Below, in pieces: positions 42,832 to 54,323 of a stretch of DNA of 64,000 bases. The position numbers and the translations under genes are program-made. The stretch comes from Cordylochernes scorpioides (Eukaryota; Arthropoda; Arachnida; Pseudoscorpiones; Chernetidae), in the NCBI GenBank assembly GCA_030710605.1, contig CP092874.1, forward strand, positions 43,892,965 through 43,956,964, written 5' to 3'. Positions within the stretch are counted from its first letter, which is position 1; each line of letters begins with the position of its first letter. The notes under the pieces were generated by a model that worked only from the letters and a program-made list of their open reading frames with translations, did no database searches and was not told the origin of the DNA.

Positions 42832-43085
42832 CATATGATAAAATATTTTTGTTAAGTTTTCAAAAGTGTCTTTTAAGGAATAAATTTCCGATTCATTAGG
42901 TTTTGTGTATTTTAGTGTGTTGTTATAATAGTTTTTTATTTCTTTACTTAATTTACATTTCCATTCTAGGAAAGTAAATTCAGGAATTCTGTGTTTTATA
43001 CTAGTTTTATTAATGAATATATCGATGTCTTTTAATATAGATTTAATTGTATTATTGAAATTGTGTTTTGATCTGAGGTATATAT
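42832..43085 (-). pseudogene. Reverse transcriptase N-terminal fragment, inverted part
   Basis: The minus strand reads KHNFNNTIKSILKDIDIFIN, then TSIKHRIPEFTFLEWKCKLS and NESEIYSLKDTFENL. The last part also begins the plus-strand fragment at 43146, so about 70 bp (42832-42905 and about 43147-43216) form an inverted repeat. This is the upstream portion of the same gene in opposite orientation. The family is discussed in the next entry. Confidence 0.5.
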
Positions 43086-43145
43086 TTATATCCTCTATTT
43101 AAAATGTTTTGGAGTTTTGGTTCCAAAAAAGAATAATCGCTAGTT

Positions 43146-44330
43146 AAAACCTAATGAATCGGAAATTAATTCCTAAAAAGACACTTTAGAAAACTTACAA
43201 AAAGATTTTATCATATGTCTAATAGATAAATGTTCAAATAATTTATCTAATATATGTAAAAACTTATATCATGACCTTCTAAAAATTGAAATTAATAACA
43301 ATAGTAAATACACTTTCATAAGAACAACTGAAACTAAAATAAAAAAAGATATTAAAAATGTAGAAAACTCACTAAAAATTTTTAATTGCAACAAAAACAA
43401 AACATACCGAAATTTTATATTATTCCTAAATTACATAAAACACCATCTCATTTAGAACAATCACATCAGGAATAAACTCAGTCATAAAAAACATAGATTT
43501 AAGACTAGCTTCAACACTTCAATTCATAATAAATAAAATAACTAACAAACATGATTATAAATTCATAGATTCTAATAAATGATCAATACAGTTCATACAT
43601 TTGATTTTGAAGATCTTTACTCTAACATACGTTTAGAAGACCTTAATAATAAAATACACAGCTTAATAAACGAATTCATTAATATAATAAAACATACCTA
43701 ATTCAAATTATTCACAACAAATACAAAACATTCAAATTAGATAACAACACAGCAAAAACATTACTTGAAAAAAACCTTCTTAAACTTCAATTATATCAAT
43801 TTTAAAAACAAAATATATATTCAATCTAAAGGTGTTCCAATGGGAACTTCATCCAGTCCTCTACTAGCCAACTTATTACTTTTTTGGTAATAAAAGAGAA
43901 TTCTTTCTACAGAATGATGTAAATTGGCATATATTCCGCTATGTAGATGACATTATTATATTTTTGAAGAACCTACAATTCAATAATGTAATTTACAAAA
44001 TATACCCTAAATAATTGAAACTTAAAAATAATGAAAAGATAACTAATAACAAAAAAGTTAACTTTTTAGACTTAAATATAAACCTTGCAAACAAATCAGT
44101 TGGAACATATGACAAAAGAAATTGTTATAATTTTTAAAATTATTAAATTCTGTAATGTCAATTCCAACATATCATCAAATTGCTGCAAAGGCATATATTT
44201 TGGTCAATTTTTAAGCTTGAAACTTCAAACTTCTCCAATTAAATCTAACCAACACCTTATATTCTACTCTTATACTAAAACAAATGATAGAATAACTGAA
44301 TATATTTCCTATGACTTTAAATAAATTAAT
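43146..44330 (+). pseudogene. Reverse transcriptase of uncertain clade (Penelope-like?), decayed
   Basis: Many short frames along this stretch read as one RT: DFIICLIDKCSNNLSNICKN, then TFDFEDLYSNIRLEDL (43603), SKGVPMGTSSSPLLANLL (43829) and HIFRYVDDIIIFLKNL (43928), followed by VNFLDLNINLANKSVGTYD and KRN. DFEDLYSNI, GVPMG and YVDD are motifs A, B and C. NFLDL and YDKR are seen in an RT family of animals, protists and some large DNA elements that I cannot name with certainty; a Penelope-type element is the closest guess. No endonuclease domain was found. Stops are dense. Confidence 0.6.
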
Positions 44331-46762
44331 TATATGATAATGATTATAAAGCATTAAATTCATTCAATTTGATATCCAGTTACTGTGGGAGGGAACTGGA
44401 AAAACAAATATAAATGAATTTGAAGCATAATAAATGTTTTATTATTCGATTAATTTATAATTTTAATAAAAAATGTAACTTATATCAATGGAAACAAAAT
44501 TTTAATACATATTTCACAATCTTTAAAACTTCTAATGATTATTTTCTGACAGCTTTTCTAACTTGAAACAACTTTAAAAATAAGATTTCCTAGAAGAGGG
44601 AAGGTTACTTTTAGAACAAAGTGGCGGGCCCCATACAAACACATGTTACTTGTCCACACATGTGCACTGTCTCAAGGGAGCAACAGGACGCCACTTTGAA
44701 TAAAGTAAGTAAACAACCTCATTCTATGTTATCTAATATTAATTTAATTATACAGTTTTATTGGTCGAAGGAGAAATCAATCCATAATGAAGTAAGGGTG
44801 AATGGGATGTGGTATTTCCATCTGAAGAGCCCTGATACCACAGAATTCTCTTTCCAATAAATTTTTCCAATCTCCTTTTGTGTAATGTCTGGTCTACCAT
44901 TAGGGTTCCAAAAAAATAATTTCTAATAGGCAAAGATTTAAAATATGTTTATCTATCCTTAACTAGGCAAAACATTATTTCATATTATTCTTACCTTAAA
45001 AAAAAAAAATTCAAAAATTATATAGAAAAAAAATTATATAAAAATATTACAAAAACTATTAATTAACTAAAAAATACTAACACCCTTTCAATGCTCTACC
45101 TGTTTGAAATAAAAGTGTATGGTTCTTTCTTTATCTCTTTTACTAAAAAATAAATATATAATCATTATAAATCTCTTCTTTATTCCTATTTATTTTTAGA
45201 GTATGTCTACATGACGGGTAAAAGCCGATGCTAAAAGACGTTACGTGTTAAATCTTCTTTTCTTGTTAAATTTTCTTTTTATTTAAAAAAAAAAAATTTC
45301 CCCATTTAAAATAAAAACATATTATTCTAACATATAATTACTTTTATTACATTTTTCTCTCCTAAATATTGCACAGTGATTAAGATTATATTGATAAAGA
45401 GGGAGCAATCTCTCGTAATATTTTGAGAAAAAAAATATTTTTATTTTTTTTCTTTACAGATCCAGGTACGCCCTTTTATATAATCTTAATTAATGGATCG
45501 CCTTTTGACTCAAATATATATGTAATATTGTTTCAAATGTGCCGACGTATGGATGAACTGGCAGTTGTGTACATGAGGCGAGTGTTGATGTTCTTCCCAC
45601 ACGCGGACAACAAGAAGCAGAGGCAGGGCTAGATGTTAACAACGAGAGTGATCGGGGACAGCCCACGGGACAGAAGTTGAGGCCTCGATACCAAACTTAG
45701 ATGCCTATCACCGAGACATGGAGAGAGAGACCGAGAGAGACAGAAGCGTTCTGCCCGATGGACACACTGTAGAACATACTGCCGTTGACCCCCTGCTAAA
45801 ATCTGTCCTGTTGGGTCGTCCATAAAAAGCCCTGGAGGGGGGGGGCATCTGGGCGTCGGCTATTTCCACCTCTGCCCCCCAGCTGCCACCATCTGACGCT
45901 CTGGCTTTTCATTTTGATGTCACCATTTTTAGTTTGAATAAAAATAGGGGTGTACAGGTTAAATATAACCTGTTATATATTAATAAATAAAGATATAGAA
46001 TATTACAAAATATGGGGGTGGTAGCAAATAGGAACAGTGTACATTTTAATAGAAGGGTATGATCTTGTAAGTATCGGCTCTAACTAATTGGAAGATATAT
46101 GAAATATACCAAAAGTGTATATATTATCTATAGTTGTGTGGCATTGTAACCAGGCACTTTGCCCTTTGTTTAAATTGAGCGAATTTCCCAAAGTGAGCGC
46201 GGCTAATAACGGCGATGAGTGCCAAAGGCGTTTTTTTATTTCTTGTTTTTTACGGCTTCTTAACCTTTTGATATCAGTTAGTTTGTTGGTTTAGTTTATA
46301 CTACTTACCTTTTTGGAAGGATTTTTAGGACACAATGTTTTTTTATTACTAACCATTTTATTTCTATAAGAATTACGGTTTGTCGGGGACACTAATAGGG
46401 AGGTTAGTTATTATCGTTGGGTTAGGGATTATTATAGGGAGGTTAGGTGTGTTTTTGTTTCTTTCTTTTTTCTTTTTTTTTTTTGCATTGTCATTTTATA
46501 ATCAAAATCATTTTTTAATTGACGTTTTTTTATCTAAATTATATCAATTATTGACTTTTTTTTCAAAATTATATTTTTAGAATTGGCTTTTTATCTTAAT
46601 TTATCTCCCTCATTAGCCAACCTCATTTCCTTTCTGATGGCCACTATACCTCCCTGAAGCTGATACCAGGCGTTTGCTCCCAAGCTCATGATGCGCTCGC
46701 TGACCACCATGATCTCAAGTTGGAATTCACTATTTTTCTCTTAGCTCGATCTTATTGAGCCC
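44331..46762. other. No supported gene; possible short terminal exon near 45460
   Basis: Most of this stretch is AT-rich without coding signal. At 45451-45632 a pyrimidine tract and CAG precede an open frame (DPGTPFYIILINGSPFDSNI to KKQRQG) ending at 45632, and AATAAAA follows near 45937. That could be a 3' exon of a host gene but I recognise no protein. A G run lies at about 45837-45846. Confidence 0.25.
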
Positions 46763-46763
46763 T

Positions 46764-47853
46764 ACTAAACATTTGATTTAGCCTGTTCCCTGATATTTGG
46801 CCAACCCTAATCTATAATATATATATATATAAAATTGAATTTCTGTCTGTTTGTCTGTCTGTCTGTATTCTATAGATTCAAAAACCATACATCCAATCGC
46901 TATGAAATTTTGGGATATTATTAGGTATATCCCCGGGAAGGTTTTTGAAAAATAATTTCTTGAATATCTTGAATATCCTTATAGTTATTTTCAGATTTGT
47001 AGATTTAACTCGAAAGCAGCGCCCCCATTGAGACGATGATAACAAGTTTTTAATCTATAAGTTTTATTATCACTATGTTTATTATCTTAAAGATTATTTA
47101 TCAAAAGTAAGATTTTCTACCTATTAATTGCGCACAAGTCAAAGTTAGTTTTATCATTTATCTACAACATATATATTGGGAGAATAGATAAAATGGTGAT
47201 TTTGTAATGTAGAAAATTAGGAAAGACAAAATTCAGGATGACACGGCAATTTATTTGAGACAAGAATAATGATAATTAATATTGATTTTATTCAACTTAT
47301 CGAGTATTTTTCAAGGGACCGGGAAATATTGCTCACTTTATCGAGAGATTCAAATTTACGAGTTTCAAATTATCGAAATTTTTTTTTTTAAATAAGTTTA
47401 TAGAGAATTGTTTTAACAAATGTTCGTTAGACAAACCTTTACTCGGGTAAAACCCGTGCGAAGCCGGGTACATCCGCTAGTTTCTTTATAAATCAAGAAA
47501 AGCCATCCACGAACGCGTTTCGCGCTGTTAGCGCTCGTCATTGTGGATTAAGCTGTATCACTGCGACCAAAAATATTTTTGGTCCCAGTGGCTTTTTGAG
47601 AAACCAATAAATGGGTGTTTAAGGCCAAATTTGCGTGAATACGCTTAACACATGAAAAACGATAGAAAAAAAAAACAATTTCTTGGTTTTTCAAGAAGCC
47701 TCTGGGACCAAAAATATTTTTGGTCGCAGTGGTACAGCCTACTCCACGCTGACCAGCGCCAACAGCGCGAAATGTGTTCGTGGATGGCTTTTCTTGATTT
47801 ATCAAGAATTGGGTTGGCCAAATATCAGGAAACAGGCTAAATCAATGTTTAGT
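46764..47853. mobile_element. Long palindromic (foldback) element split by a Helitron
   Basis: The right arm (about 47650-47853) and the left arm (46764-46810 plus 47481-about 47640) are inverted copies. Matching parts include ACTAAACATTTGATTTAGCC with CTGATATTTGGCCAACCC, AAATCAAGAAAAGCCATCCA, and GACCAAAAATATTTTTGGTC. Removing the Helitron at 46811-47480 makes the left arm continuous. No target duplication is clear. It has no coding sequence. Confidence 0.8.
46811..47480 (+). mobile_element. Non-autonomous Helitron, family 2, copy b
   Basis: The copy starts TCTATAATATATATATATAT after an A and ends GTGCGAAGCCGGGTACATCC then GCTAG before a T. AATCGCTATGAAATTTTGGG, GGTATATCCCCGGGAAGG and CAAGGGACCGGGAAATATTG match the reverse complement of the Helitron at 11644-12867. 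It lacks the 203-bp duplication. It sits in one arm of the palindromic element, whose other arm shows the empty site. Confidence 0.88.
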
Positions 47854-48134
47854 TGATTTCTATTCCACCAGATGGCGCTCTGCCTTCTGAAAAGCACATG
47901 TGCTCCTGTCAGGTTATACCTTTTTTATTTTTAATATCAACACCTGACTTATTATTATTATTTTTTAATTATATTTTCATATCATTCAGTGTATTTATTT
48001 ATATAAAAGGCGTATTAAAAAGATCAATTTCCTCCCGGCAAAATTTCTATCTATATAAATGCTCAAGTGAGCGCGGTCAGGATATGCTTTTTAAAATTTA
48101 ATATGTATATATTAACACAAAGCAATTATATATA

Positions 48135-48839
48135 TGTGGTAACTGAGGGTCTCTCGCTGTCGTGTGGGGAAAACCTGTGGTAACTGAGAGGGACAGTCAG
48201 GGCGTGGAAAGTTTTTCCAGTACCTCTCTGCACCTTGGAAGACCTTTAACAGTTCTCACAGAGTACAGGCAGTCGTGGGCAAGGCAAAGTGGGAAAGCTT
48301 GGGAATGTCCATAACAAAATTCGAAGAGATACAGTTTTATTAGGAAAGTTCCGTGAACAGATATAAGTCGGGCTAAGCAGCAAAAGATAGAGATAGAAGA
48401 GTTCTTACTGTTCTACATGACCGATGAGGTGAACCTTGGACACACCTGACGAGTGCTCCCGCTGATGGTGAAGTGACTATATTTTCGGCTAGGTCGGAGG
48501 TCTTTTATATCTTTGCCGAGAGAGGAAGTATTGAATTTCAGCGGATGCAACAAGAGCGTGGATCGGAAGCGAAATTGTATACTCTGGCAACGCCCTGTGA
48601 TCTTGCTATCTTTATGCCTCGTTGGACTTCTACATCTCGATCTCTGCTTTAGCTCAACTCTTAATCTATTACAGAGTTTTATTTATTTATCCTCAGTTTG
48701 TACAAAGTACATTACATATGATGATGTAATTACACATGTCAATAATGCGTATAATCATTTACAGATGTGTTTCTATTATACAAAATGAAAATCTTGTTTA
48801 TAAGTATTATACAATAAGGGATTGTTGGTTTAAATTACA
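48135..48839 (+). repeat. LTR-like repeat, longer copy
   Basis: This block starts TGTGGTAACTGAGGGTCTCT and ends TTAAATTACA. The last 370 bp (GGTGAAGTGACTATATTTTC onward) match 58284-58662 closely, and the first part matches up to CTCTCGCTGT. The copy at 58256 lacks about 290 bp in between. TG...CA ends suggest a solo LTR, but no internal region or convincing target duplication is visible. From 48840 to 49003 I see nothing. Confidence 0.55.
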
Positions 48840-49003
48840 ATAGATGGGCCCTGTGAGTGAAAGGGTTTATCCGAGTTTAAACGGGTAAAGTCTCTCCAAC
48901 ACAGGTAAGTAATTAAAATTTCTTTTAATTAATTTAAACTGTAAAATAGGGCTATAACAAGATGTCTTGTTTGGATATATCTGAAAATAGTAAAATAAAA
49001 CGT

Positions 49004-49902
49004 CCAACGTGTGATCAATAATATCCAGGAATGAGACTGGATCACGTTAAAATATTCAAAATAATGAAATAATTTCATAAGGTCCTAATAGATAAACATT
49101 TATCAACACTTAGAAATAAAAATTGATCACATAGACGCACGCGCTCACGTTTTATCGAATTTATAAGCTCGAGTATATCATAACATTTTCGAATTTCAGT
49201 ATGGACTGTATTGAAAAACAGCGAGTCTGCATAGGGTTTTGCTTTAAATTAGGGAAACGGCTTCCGAATCATTTAAAATCTTGAAGCAGGCTTTTAAAGA
49301 AGATGCCCTATCACAATCGAGGACAATTGAATGGTTTGCACGATTAAAAGCTGGTCGAATAAGCAAGAGAAAGCAAGGATGTTCAAATCGAAAAGCTTAA
49401 GTGTCTTCTTATCACTTTATTTTATGTAAAGGGATTGGTACACTATGAATTCGTGCCCGAGTGTCAGACCATTAATCAACATTATTGATGCATTGCGACG
49501 TTTAAGAGAGCCTGTGCGTCAGAAAAGACCCCGAAAAATGGCATAAGAAAAATTGGCTCTTGCATCATGACAACGCACGGTCACATACAGCCGTCACTGT
49601 ACCACTCTATTTGGCCTAAACATGGAATTGCTTTACTACCCCAGCCACCCTATTTTTCTTACTTGCTCCCAACGACGTTTTCCTTTACCCTAAAATTAAA
49701 AGAGTCTTAAAAGGACCTCGATTTGACTCAATACCTGAAAGATGAGGATTTTCAGAGGTGTTTTGATATCTGGAGAAAAAGACTGGAACAAGTGTATAGA
49801 TAGTGACTGTCATTATTTTGAGAAATTTTAAATTTAAACTTTATTTTACTTTTGTATTTCTTTGAATATTTGCATTCCTGGAAATTATTGATCACACTAT
49901 GT
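49004..49902 (+). mobile_element. mariner-like element C, decayed
   Basis: Inverted ends GTGTGATCAATAATATCCAG (left, about 49019) and CTGGAAATTATTGATCACAC (right, ending about 49896) bound a broken transposase. The CCAGGA in the end resembles element B. TA duplications are not clean, so exact borders are uncertain. Confidence 0.72.
49201..49831 (+). pseudogene. mariner C transposase, heavily decayed
   Basis: The start reads MDCIEKQRVCIGFCFKLGKR, aligned with the start of mariner B. FVPECQTINQHYYIDALRRL and REPVRQKRP lie near 49450-49530, then frame-shifted remnants of the HDNARSH-type box (CATGACAACGCACGGTC at about 49566), and a C-terminus ending YFEKF at 49831. The centre around the first catalytic aspartate is deleted. 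No open frame is long enough for function. Confidence 0.75.
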
Positions 49903-49926
49903 ATGTTTAATCAAAAATTTATAATA

Positions 49927-50301
49927 TCTATATATATAAAATCAATGTTTTTATGTTTGTTTGTCTGTATGTTTGTTTGTTTGTATGTCCGGTATACAAA
50001 TTCGCAGTTAGTTCACTAATTCAAACCAAAATTTCCATACATAGGTAAAAAAAATACGGGGAAGTCGATAGGCTATTTTGAAAAATATATAAATCAAATA
50101 TTAAAACTATATATTCAAATTATTCTACTTAGCTCACGAACAGCGCCCTCTATCAAAGATTGGATTAAATTATGCTGATGCAAACAAATAGATAATGCTA
50201 ATAACAAACAATTATTAAAAAAAATCTTATCTAAATATATATCACTCGGGTAGATATGCACACGGGTAAATCCCGGGGCGAAGCCCGAGTCACCCGTCTA
50301 G
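49927..50301 (+). mobile_element. Non-autonomous Helitron, family 1, copy b
   Basis: It starts TCTATATATATAAAATCAAT after an A and ends CCCGGGGCGAAGCCCGAG then TCACCCGTCTAG before a T. It is closely similar along its whole length to 9974-10332, including AGCTCACGAACAGCGCCCTC. No coding sequence. Confidence 0.83.
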
Positions 50302-51754
50302 TTGATTATTTGAAAAAAAAAATGATAAAACTTTTGTTTGTTTAAAAAAACAATAATGATTAGAATGAAATGATGATAATAAAAATAGACATTCTAAGAG
50401 ATTATTAGTGGGCGTTGGAAAGGGTTATGGGTTTAAAGAATATGCTATTGTTAGGAGTGCACATGTAAACCAATTACTTAGATCCAGGTGCAAAGCGAGG
50501 ATATAGACTTGAGCGTCTTTCTAGGCAATGTTTCACTTGCGATCCTATATAAGGGTTACAGTGCGTTGTCACAATTTTAGGGTTACTGGTTTGAAGGTTG
50601 TTGAAAAAAAAAGTGTATTATTAATATGGGTTGAAAGGAGTGATGTTAGCCATGCGATAAGTAGAATTGTAGCGACAGTAGGTGATCTGACTTGACATGA
50701 AATCAAAAATTTGATTGTGGTCCGCTAGAGCTGGGAAAAAAGTTGAAAGTTGAAAAATGTGAACGCTTTGTGAATGCGTTGGTGATTTTGCTCTGCGGAT
50801 GATTAAAATAAACTTTTGAAACGAGTTCAGGCCAGAAGTTGGGATTTTAAATCTGGGGGAACTGTGTCCAAAGAGTTTGTTGGAATTACGAAATCAAAAA
50901 AAAAAAATTGTCAAGCAGTGCTGTCGTTTTTCTATATTGATGTGAAGCAGTGACTGAGAAAGATAATGATGAAAAGTATAGGGAAGTGGTTAGAGAGTAT
51001 AATTGTGATAATCGATTGTTGTAGATGCCCGATAGGTGATGATATGAATTGTCATATAATAATGCTATTTAAACAAATATAAAATATAGTGAATAAAAAA
51101 TAGAAATATGAAGTGTAAGTGGACAAAATAAAACATGTAATATATAAATGATATAACAATAAATTAAAAATGATTTTTGAAAGCGAATAAATGTTTTTAA
51201 ATACTAAAATAATATTATGAAAATAAAAGTAGTATTCATTAAAGTTTTTTTTTTTTTTTTTAATAATGTTGGACTAAAAATATATTATATAATTGAAAGG
51301 AAAAAAAATAATATTCAAAGATTTATACAAAAAATAATAGAATACTATTAAAGATTATTATAATGACTAGAAGAAGAAAAGTTACAAATGTGACTTGTAA
51401 TAAACCGAAAATTGAGAAGCGCAAATTATTGGTTTGATTGGTTACTAAAATGTTGTGTATTGTGATCTCAATTTAACATGTAAAATGTTTGATATGTAAA
51501 GTGTGTGATGTGATTAAATAATTTGTGAGATTTGTGAAGTAAATCTAAATGTTTGGTGTGAAACACGTGTTACAAAATGGCAATGATTCAGCTAGCGGCC
51601 AAGATGATAGCTTTGTGAGGGGAGGAGAGGGCATAGTCCAAAGATAGTAGCGACTAGGGGGAGTGACGTCAAAAAAGGACGTTCACTTCCTGTCTTTCTC
51701 GGATATCGTCGGGGTTCTATTTCTGGGATGGTCACTCGTGCGGGGTGTTTGTTA
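50302..51754. other. No gene seen; AT-rich
   Basis: No coding or RNA gene is supported. The sequence probably continues, beyond the LINE at 51769-56346, into 56361-57760, which has similar composition. Confidence 0.5.
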
Positions 51755-51880
51755 GATTTGTCATTTACAACAACAACAAAAACCTATATTAAGACACTAT
51801 TGTCTTACAAGGGATTCCCCTGGAGGTTATATATGTACATGAGTGAGGAGGAAAAGCAATCCAGAGGAGAGGGGGAGCAA

Positions 51881-52336
51881 TCAGCCGTTGTCTGTGGAGT
51901 TGAGTACCTCTTCTCTCATTTTATCAATCGCCTTGAAAAATTTAAAATATTTATAAACAAATGCTTTATCCAGCAGGAGAGCATTAAAGATTTTATATAC
52001 ATGTTGTTCATTGTAGTGAGCTAGCTCCGAAATTTCGCGAATTTCCTGTCTCTTTTCATGTAGGAATGGGCTATGGAATAGATAGTGGACCAAATTGTCT
52101 TGGATGCCAACATTGCAGAAGTAGCAATTTAAAGGGTCGCTGTTCCAAAATCCCGTGATATCCTCGCGGAAAAGTAGCCATAGAATCCTTTGACGGGCTA
52201 TAAATCGTTTAATTTTCAAAGGGAGGTTTGATAGTAAGTAGTCCTCCGTCATAAAGGAGCTACTTAGAAATTGGTAGTGAATAAAATGAGTTGAGCATTG
52301 TATCTTAGCTCGGTCAAATTGGAGTAGCTGGTCCAC
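51881..52336 (-). pseudogene. LINE ORF2 C-terminal zinc-finger segment
   Basis: This 151-codon frame continues the RT protein after a frame break between 52336 and 52395. NCYFCNVGIQDNLVHYLFHS supplies a CxxC...H...H-type finger seen at the C-terminus of several LINE clades. It is followed by a helical tail and stop. Confidence 0.7.
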
Positions 52337-52394
52337 TGTGGTTTGAATAATTCTAGGGATTTCTCCTCACACAACCATATAATCTTCACAGTTC

Positions 52395-54260
52395 TTAAGA
52401 AAAGAGAAAACCCCTAGAGTCAATGATGCTATTCAAGTTATGAATAAAGTTGTTTCCCGCTTTTCCCACAGTTGAAACTTTCCAGAGCTGGGACAAGCAA
52501 ACATAGGGTAATCTTGTCCTGTCCATTTTTAAAATCCGTATCCAGAACTTTAGAATCAATTTCGTAATGTTTAATTCAAGGGACATCCTTCCGGTTTCTG
52601 TTCGCAAGATGTAGCCCGGAGTATATTTGGGTAGGTCAAGAAATCGCCGTAGGAAAATATCCTGGATCTGGTTTACGACTACTATCTGATTTGTCGCCCA
52701 CATGGGGGCCGAGTATAACAACGTGGATAAAACTATGGAGTCAAGTAATTTCATCACTGCTCCGAACGATTTGGTTCTTGACTTAGATAGTATTCTCCAT
52801 ACTGCGTTTGTAGCAACCAATGCTTTGCTTTTAAAGTGCTGCGCCACGTAAGCAGTTGTATTCTTGGTAGTTAAGGGGTAGCCAAGATATGTATATTTTG
52901 AAGATACTGTCAAGGGTTGTTGGCCCCAAAACCAAACGTCAGATCTGGCCAAGCGGCCTCCATTTCGAAACACTACGATTTTAGACTTAGATTGGTTCAG
53001 AGTTAAACCATTTTCCTCGAAATATATTTTTATTAGATTAATCTTTATTTGAAGATTTATCTTGGATTCACCAAAGAGGACTATATCATCCGCGAACAGG
53101 AGGAGGTGTATAGTTCCATGGCCCGGTAAGTATATACCTGGCAGGTCAGAATCATCCAGTGTAGCAACCAGATCGTTAATGAAAATAATAAATAAATACG
53201 GTAAAAGAGGTTCACCCTGAAGAACACCTGATTGTATTTTGATGAATTCTGTAAAAGAGCCATTCCATCTGACCGCTGCCATCATTTGAGCATAGTAGTT
53301 CTGTATGATTTTGATAAATCGCCCACTTAAACCAACAAGCGCAAGCTTTCTCCATAATAGTAAATGTGGAACTGAATCAAACGCTTTTTTAAGATCCACA
53401 AAGAATGCGTAAAGTTTCCTTCTTTTGCGGTTTAATGTCATTTGGATTAGTGATGTAAGCGTGAAGATATGGTCTTGGCACGAGTAACCCCTTCTGAATC
53501 CTGCTTGGTTTTCCGCTATGAGTTTTCTATTCTCAATCCAATAACTTAGTCTATTTTTTAATATGGATGTAAAGAGTTTTGACAAGTTGCTTATAAGCGC
53601 AATGCCCCTATAATTTGATGGTGCATTCGGATCGCCATTTTTGAATATTGGTTGGATTATGGTTTTTGACCACTGTGAAGGAACTTGGGATTTAGTTAAT
53701 ATTTTATTGAATAAGTTAGATAAAAGGATTAAACCATTCTCAGGTAGGGCTTTGATAGCTTCATTTGGTATACTATCGTAACCTGCTGCTTTATTGTTTT
53801 TCAAGCTAGCGATTTCCCTCGCAATTTCCAAAGGTGAAATTTCGGCGTCCAGCTTGAAGTCAATAGGAATTAGTAGAGTAGGTATATCAGCAACAATTAT
53901 TTGAGGAGGCGACAGTAAACCCTGAAAAAAGGATTCCCACTCTGAGATGTCAATATTTCCTTTTGTGCTATTCCGTTTCTTAAAGAACGCAATTATTTTC
54001 CAAAATTCGGCAGAGTCCCTAACATTGCTAAGGGCAGCTTGAACAGAATCAGAATATTTATTCTTTTTGTATTTGAGCAATGATAAGTATTTGCGTTTAC
54101 TCGTAATAAACAAATCTTTATAAATAGGAGTATTAAGAGTCAAATATAACTTAAGATTTTTTTTCATATATGTTTTTGCTGTATAACATTCTCCGTCAAA
54201 CCATGGCTTAGACCGCGAACTATCCGCTCTTCCCTTTGTTAGCATTCCTGCTCTCATCAT
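52395..54260 (-). CDS. LINE reverse transcriptase, uninterrupted 621 aa
   Basis: The frame begins at an internal Met after the endonuclease linker. RT fingers: EIASLKNNKAAGYDSIPNEA and NYRGIALISNLSKLFTSIL (about residues 145-235). Motif A is FFVDLKKAFDSVPHLLLW (about 286), motif B SGVLQGEPLLPYLFIIFIND (about 345), and motif C LLLFADDIVLF (about 387-397), with both aspartates. The thumb (NGLTLNQSKSKIVVFRNGG, KYTYLGYPLTTKN) and a long helical connection follow. In the complete element this would be joined to the upstream endonuclease, from which a stop or shift now separates it. Clade is not certain; Vingi or CR1-like groups are candidates. It is the longest intact LINE frame in the window. Confidence 0.92.
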   Translation of the reverse strand: MMRAGMLTKGRADSSRSKPWFDGECYTAKTYMKKNLKLYLTLNTPIYKDLFITSKRKYLSLLKYKKNKYSDSVQAALSNVRDSAEFWKIIAFFKKRNSTKGNIDISEWESFFQGLLSPPQIIVADIPTLLIPIDFKLDAEISPLEIAREIASLKNNKAAGYDSIPNEAIKALPENGLILLSNLFNKILTKSQVPSQWSKTIIQPIFKNGDPNAPSNYRGIALISNLSKLFTSILKNRLSYWIENRKLIAENQAGFRRGYSCQDHIFTLTSLIQMTLNRKRRKLYAFFVDLKKAFDSVPHLLLWRKLALVGLSGRFIKIIQNYYAQMMAAVRWNGSFTEFIKIQSGVLQGEPLLPYLFIIFINDLVATLDDSDLPGIYLPGHGTIHLLLFADDIVLFGESKINLQIKINLIKIYFEENGLTLNQSKSKIVVFRNGGRLARSDVWFWGQQPLTVSSKYTYLGYPLTTKNTTAYVAQHFKSKALVATNAVWRILSKSRTKSFGAVMKLLDSIVLSTLLYSAPMWATNQIVVVNQIQDIFLRRFLDLPKYTPGYILRTETGRMSLELNITKLILKFWIRILKMDRTRLPYVCLSQLWKVSTVGKAGNNFIHNLNSIIDSRGFLFS

Positions 54261-54323
54261 TGATGTTTGAATCCTGCTAGTAAGAGTGTCAGCACATAGG
54301 TCTATTGAGGCGTCTTCCGGTAG

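Larger units (their letters stand above)
38850..42838 (-). mobile_element. I-group LINE with RNase H, decayed
   Basis: The minus strand carries an ORF1 end with zinc knuckles, an AP endonuclease, a reverse transcriptase and RNase H, an order used by I-group elements. No target duplications or 3' tail were identified. The right end abuts an inverted RT fragment at 42832. Confidence 0.8.
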
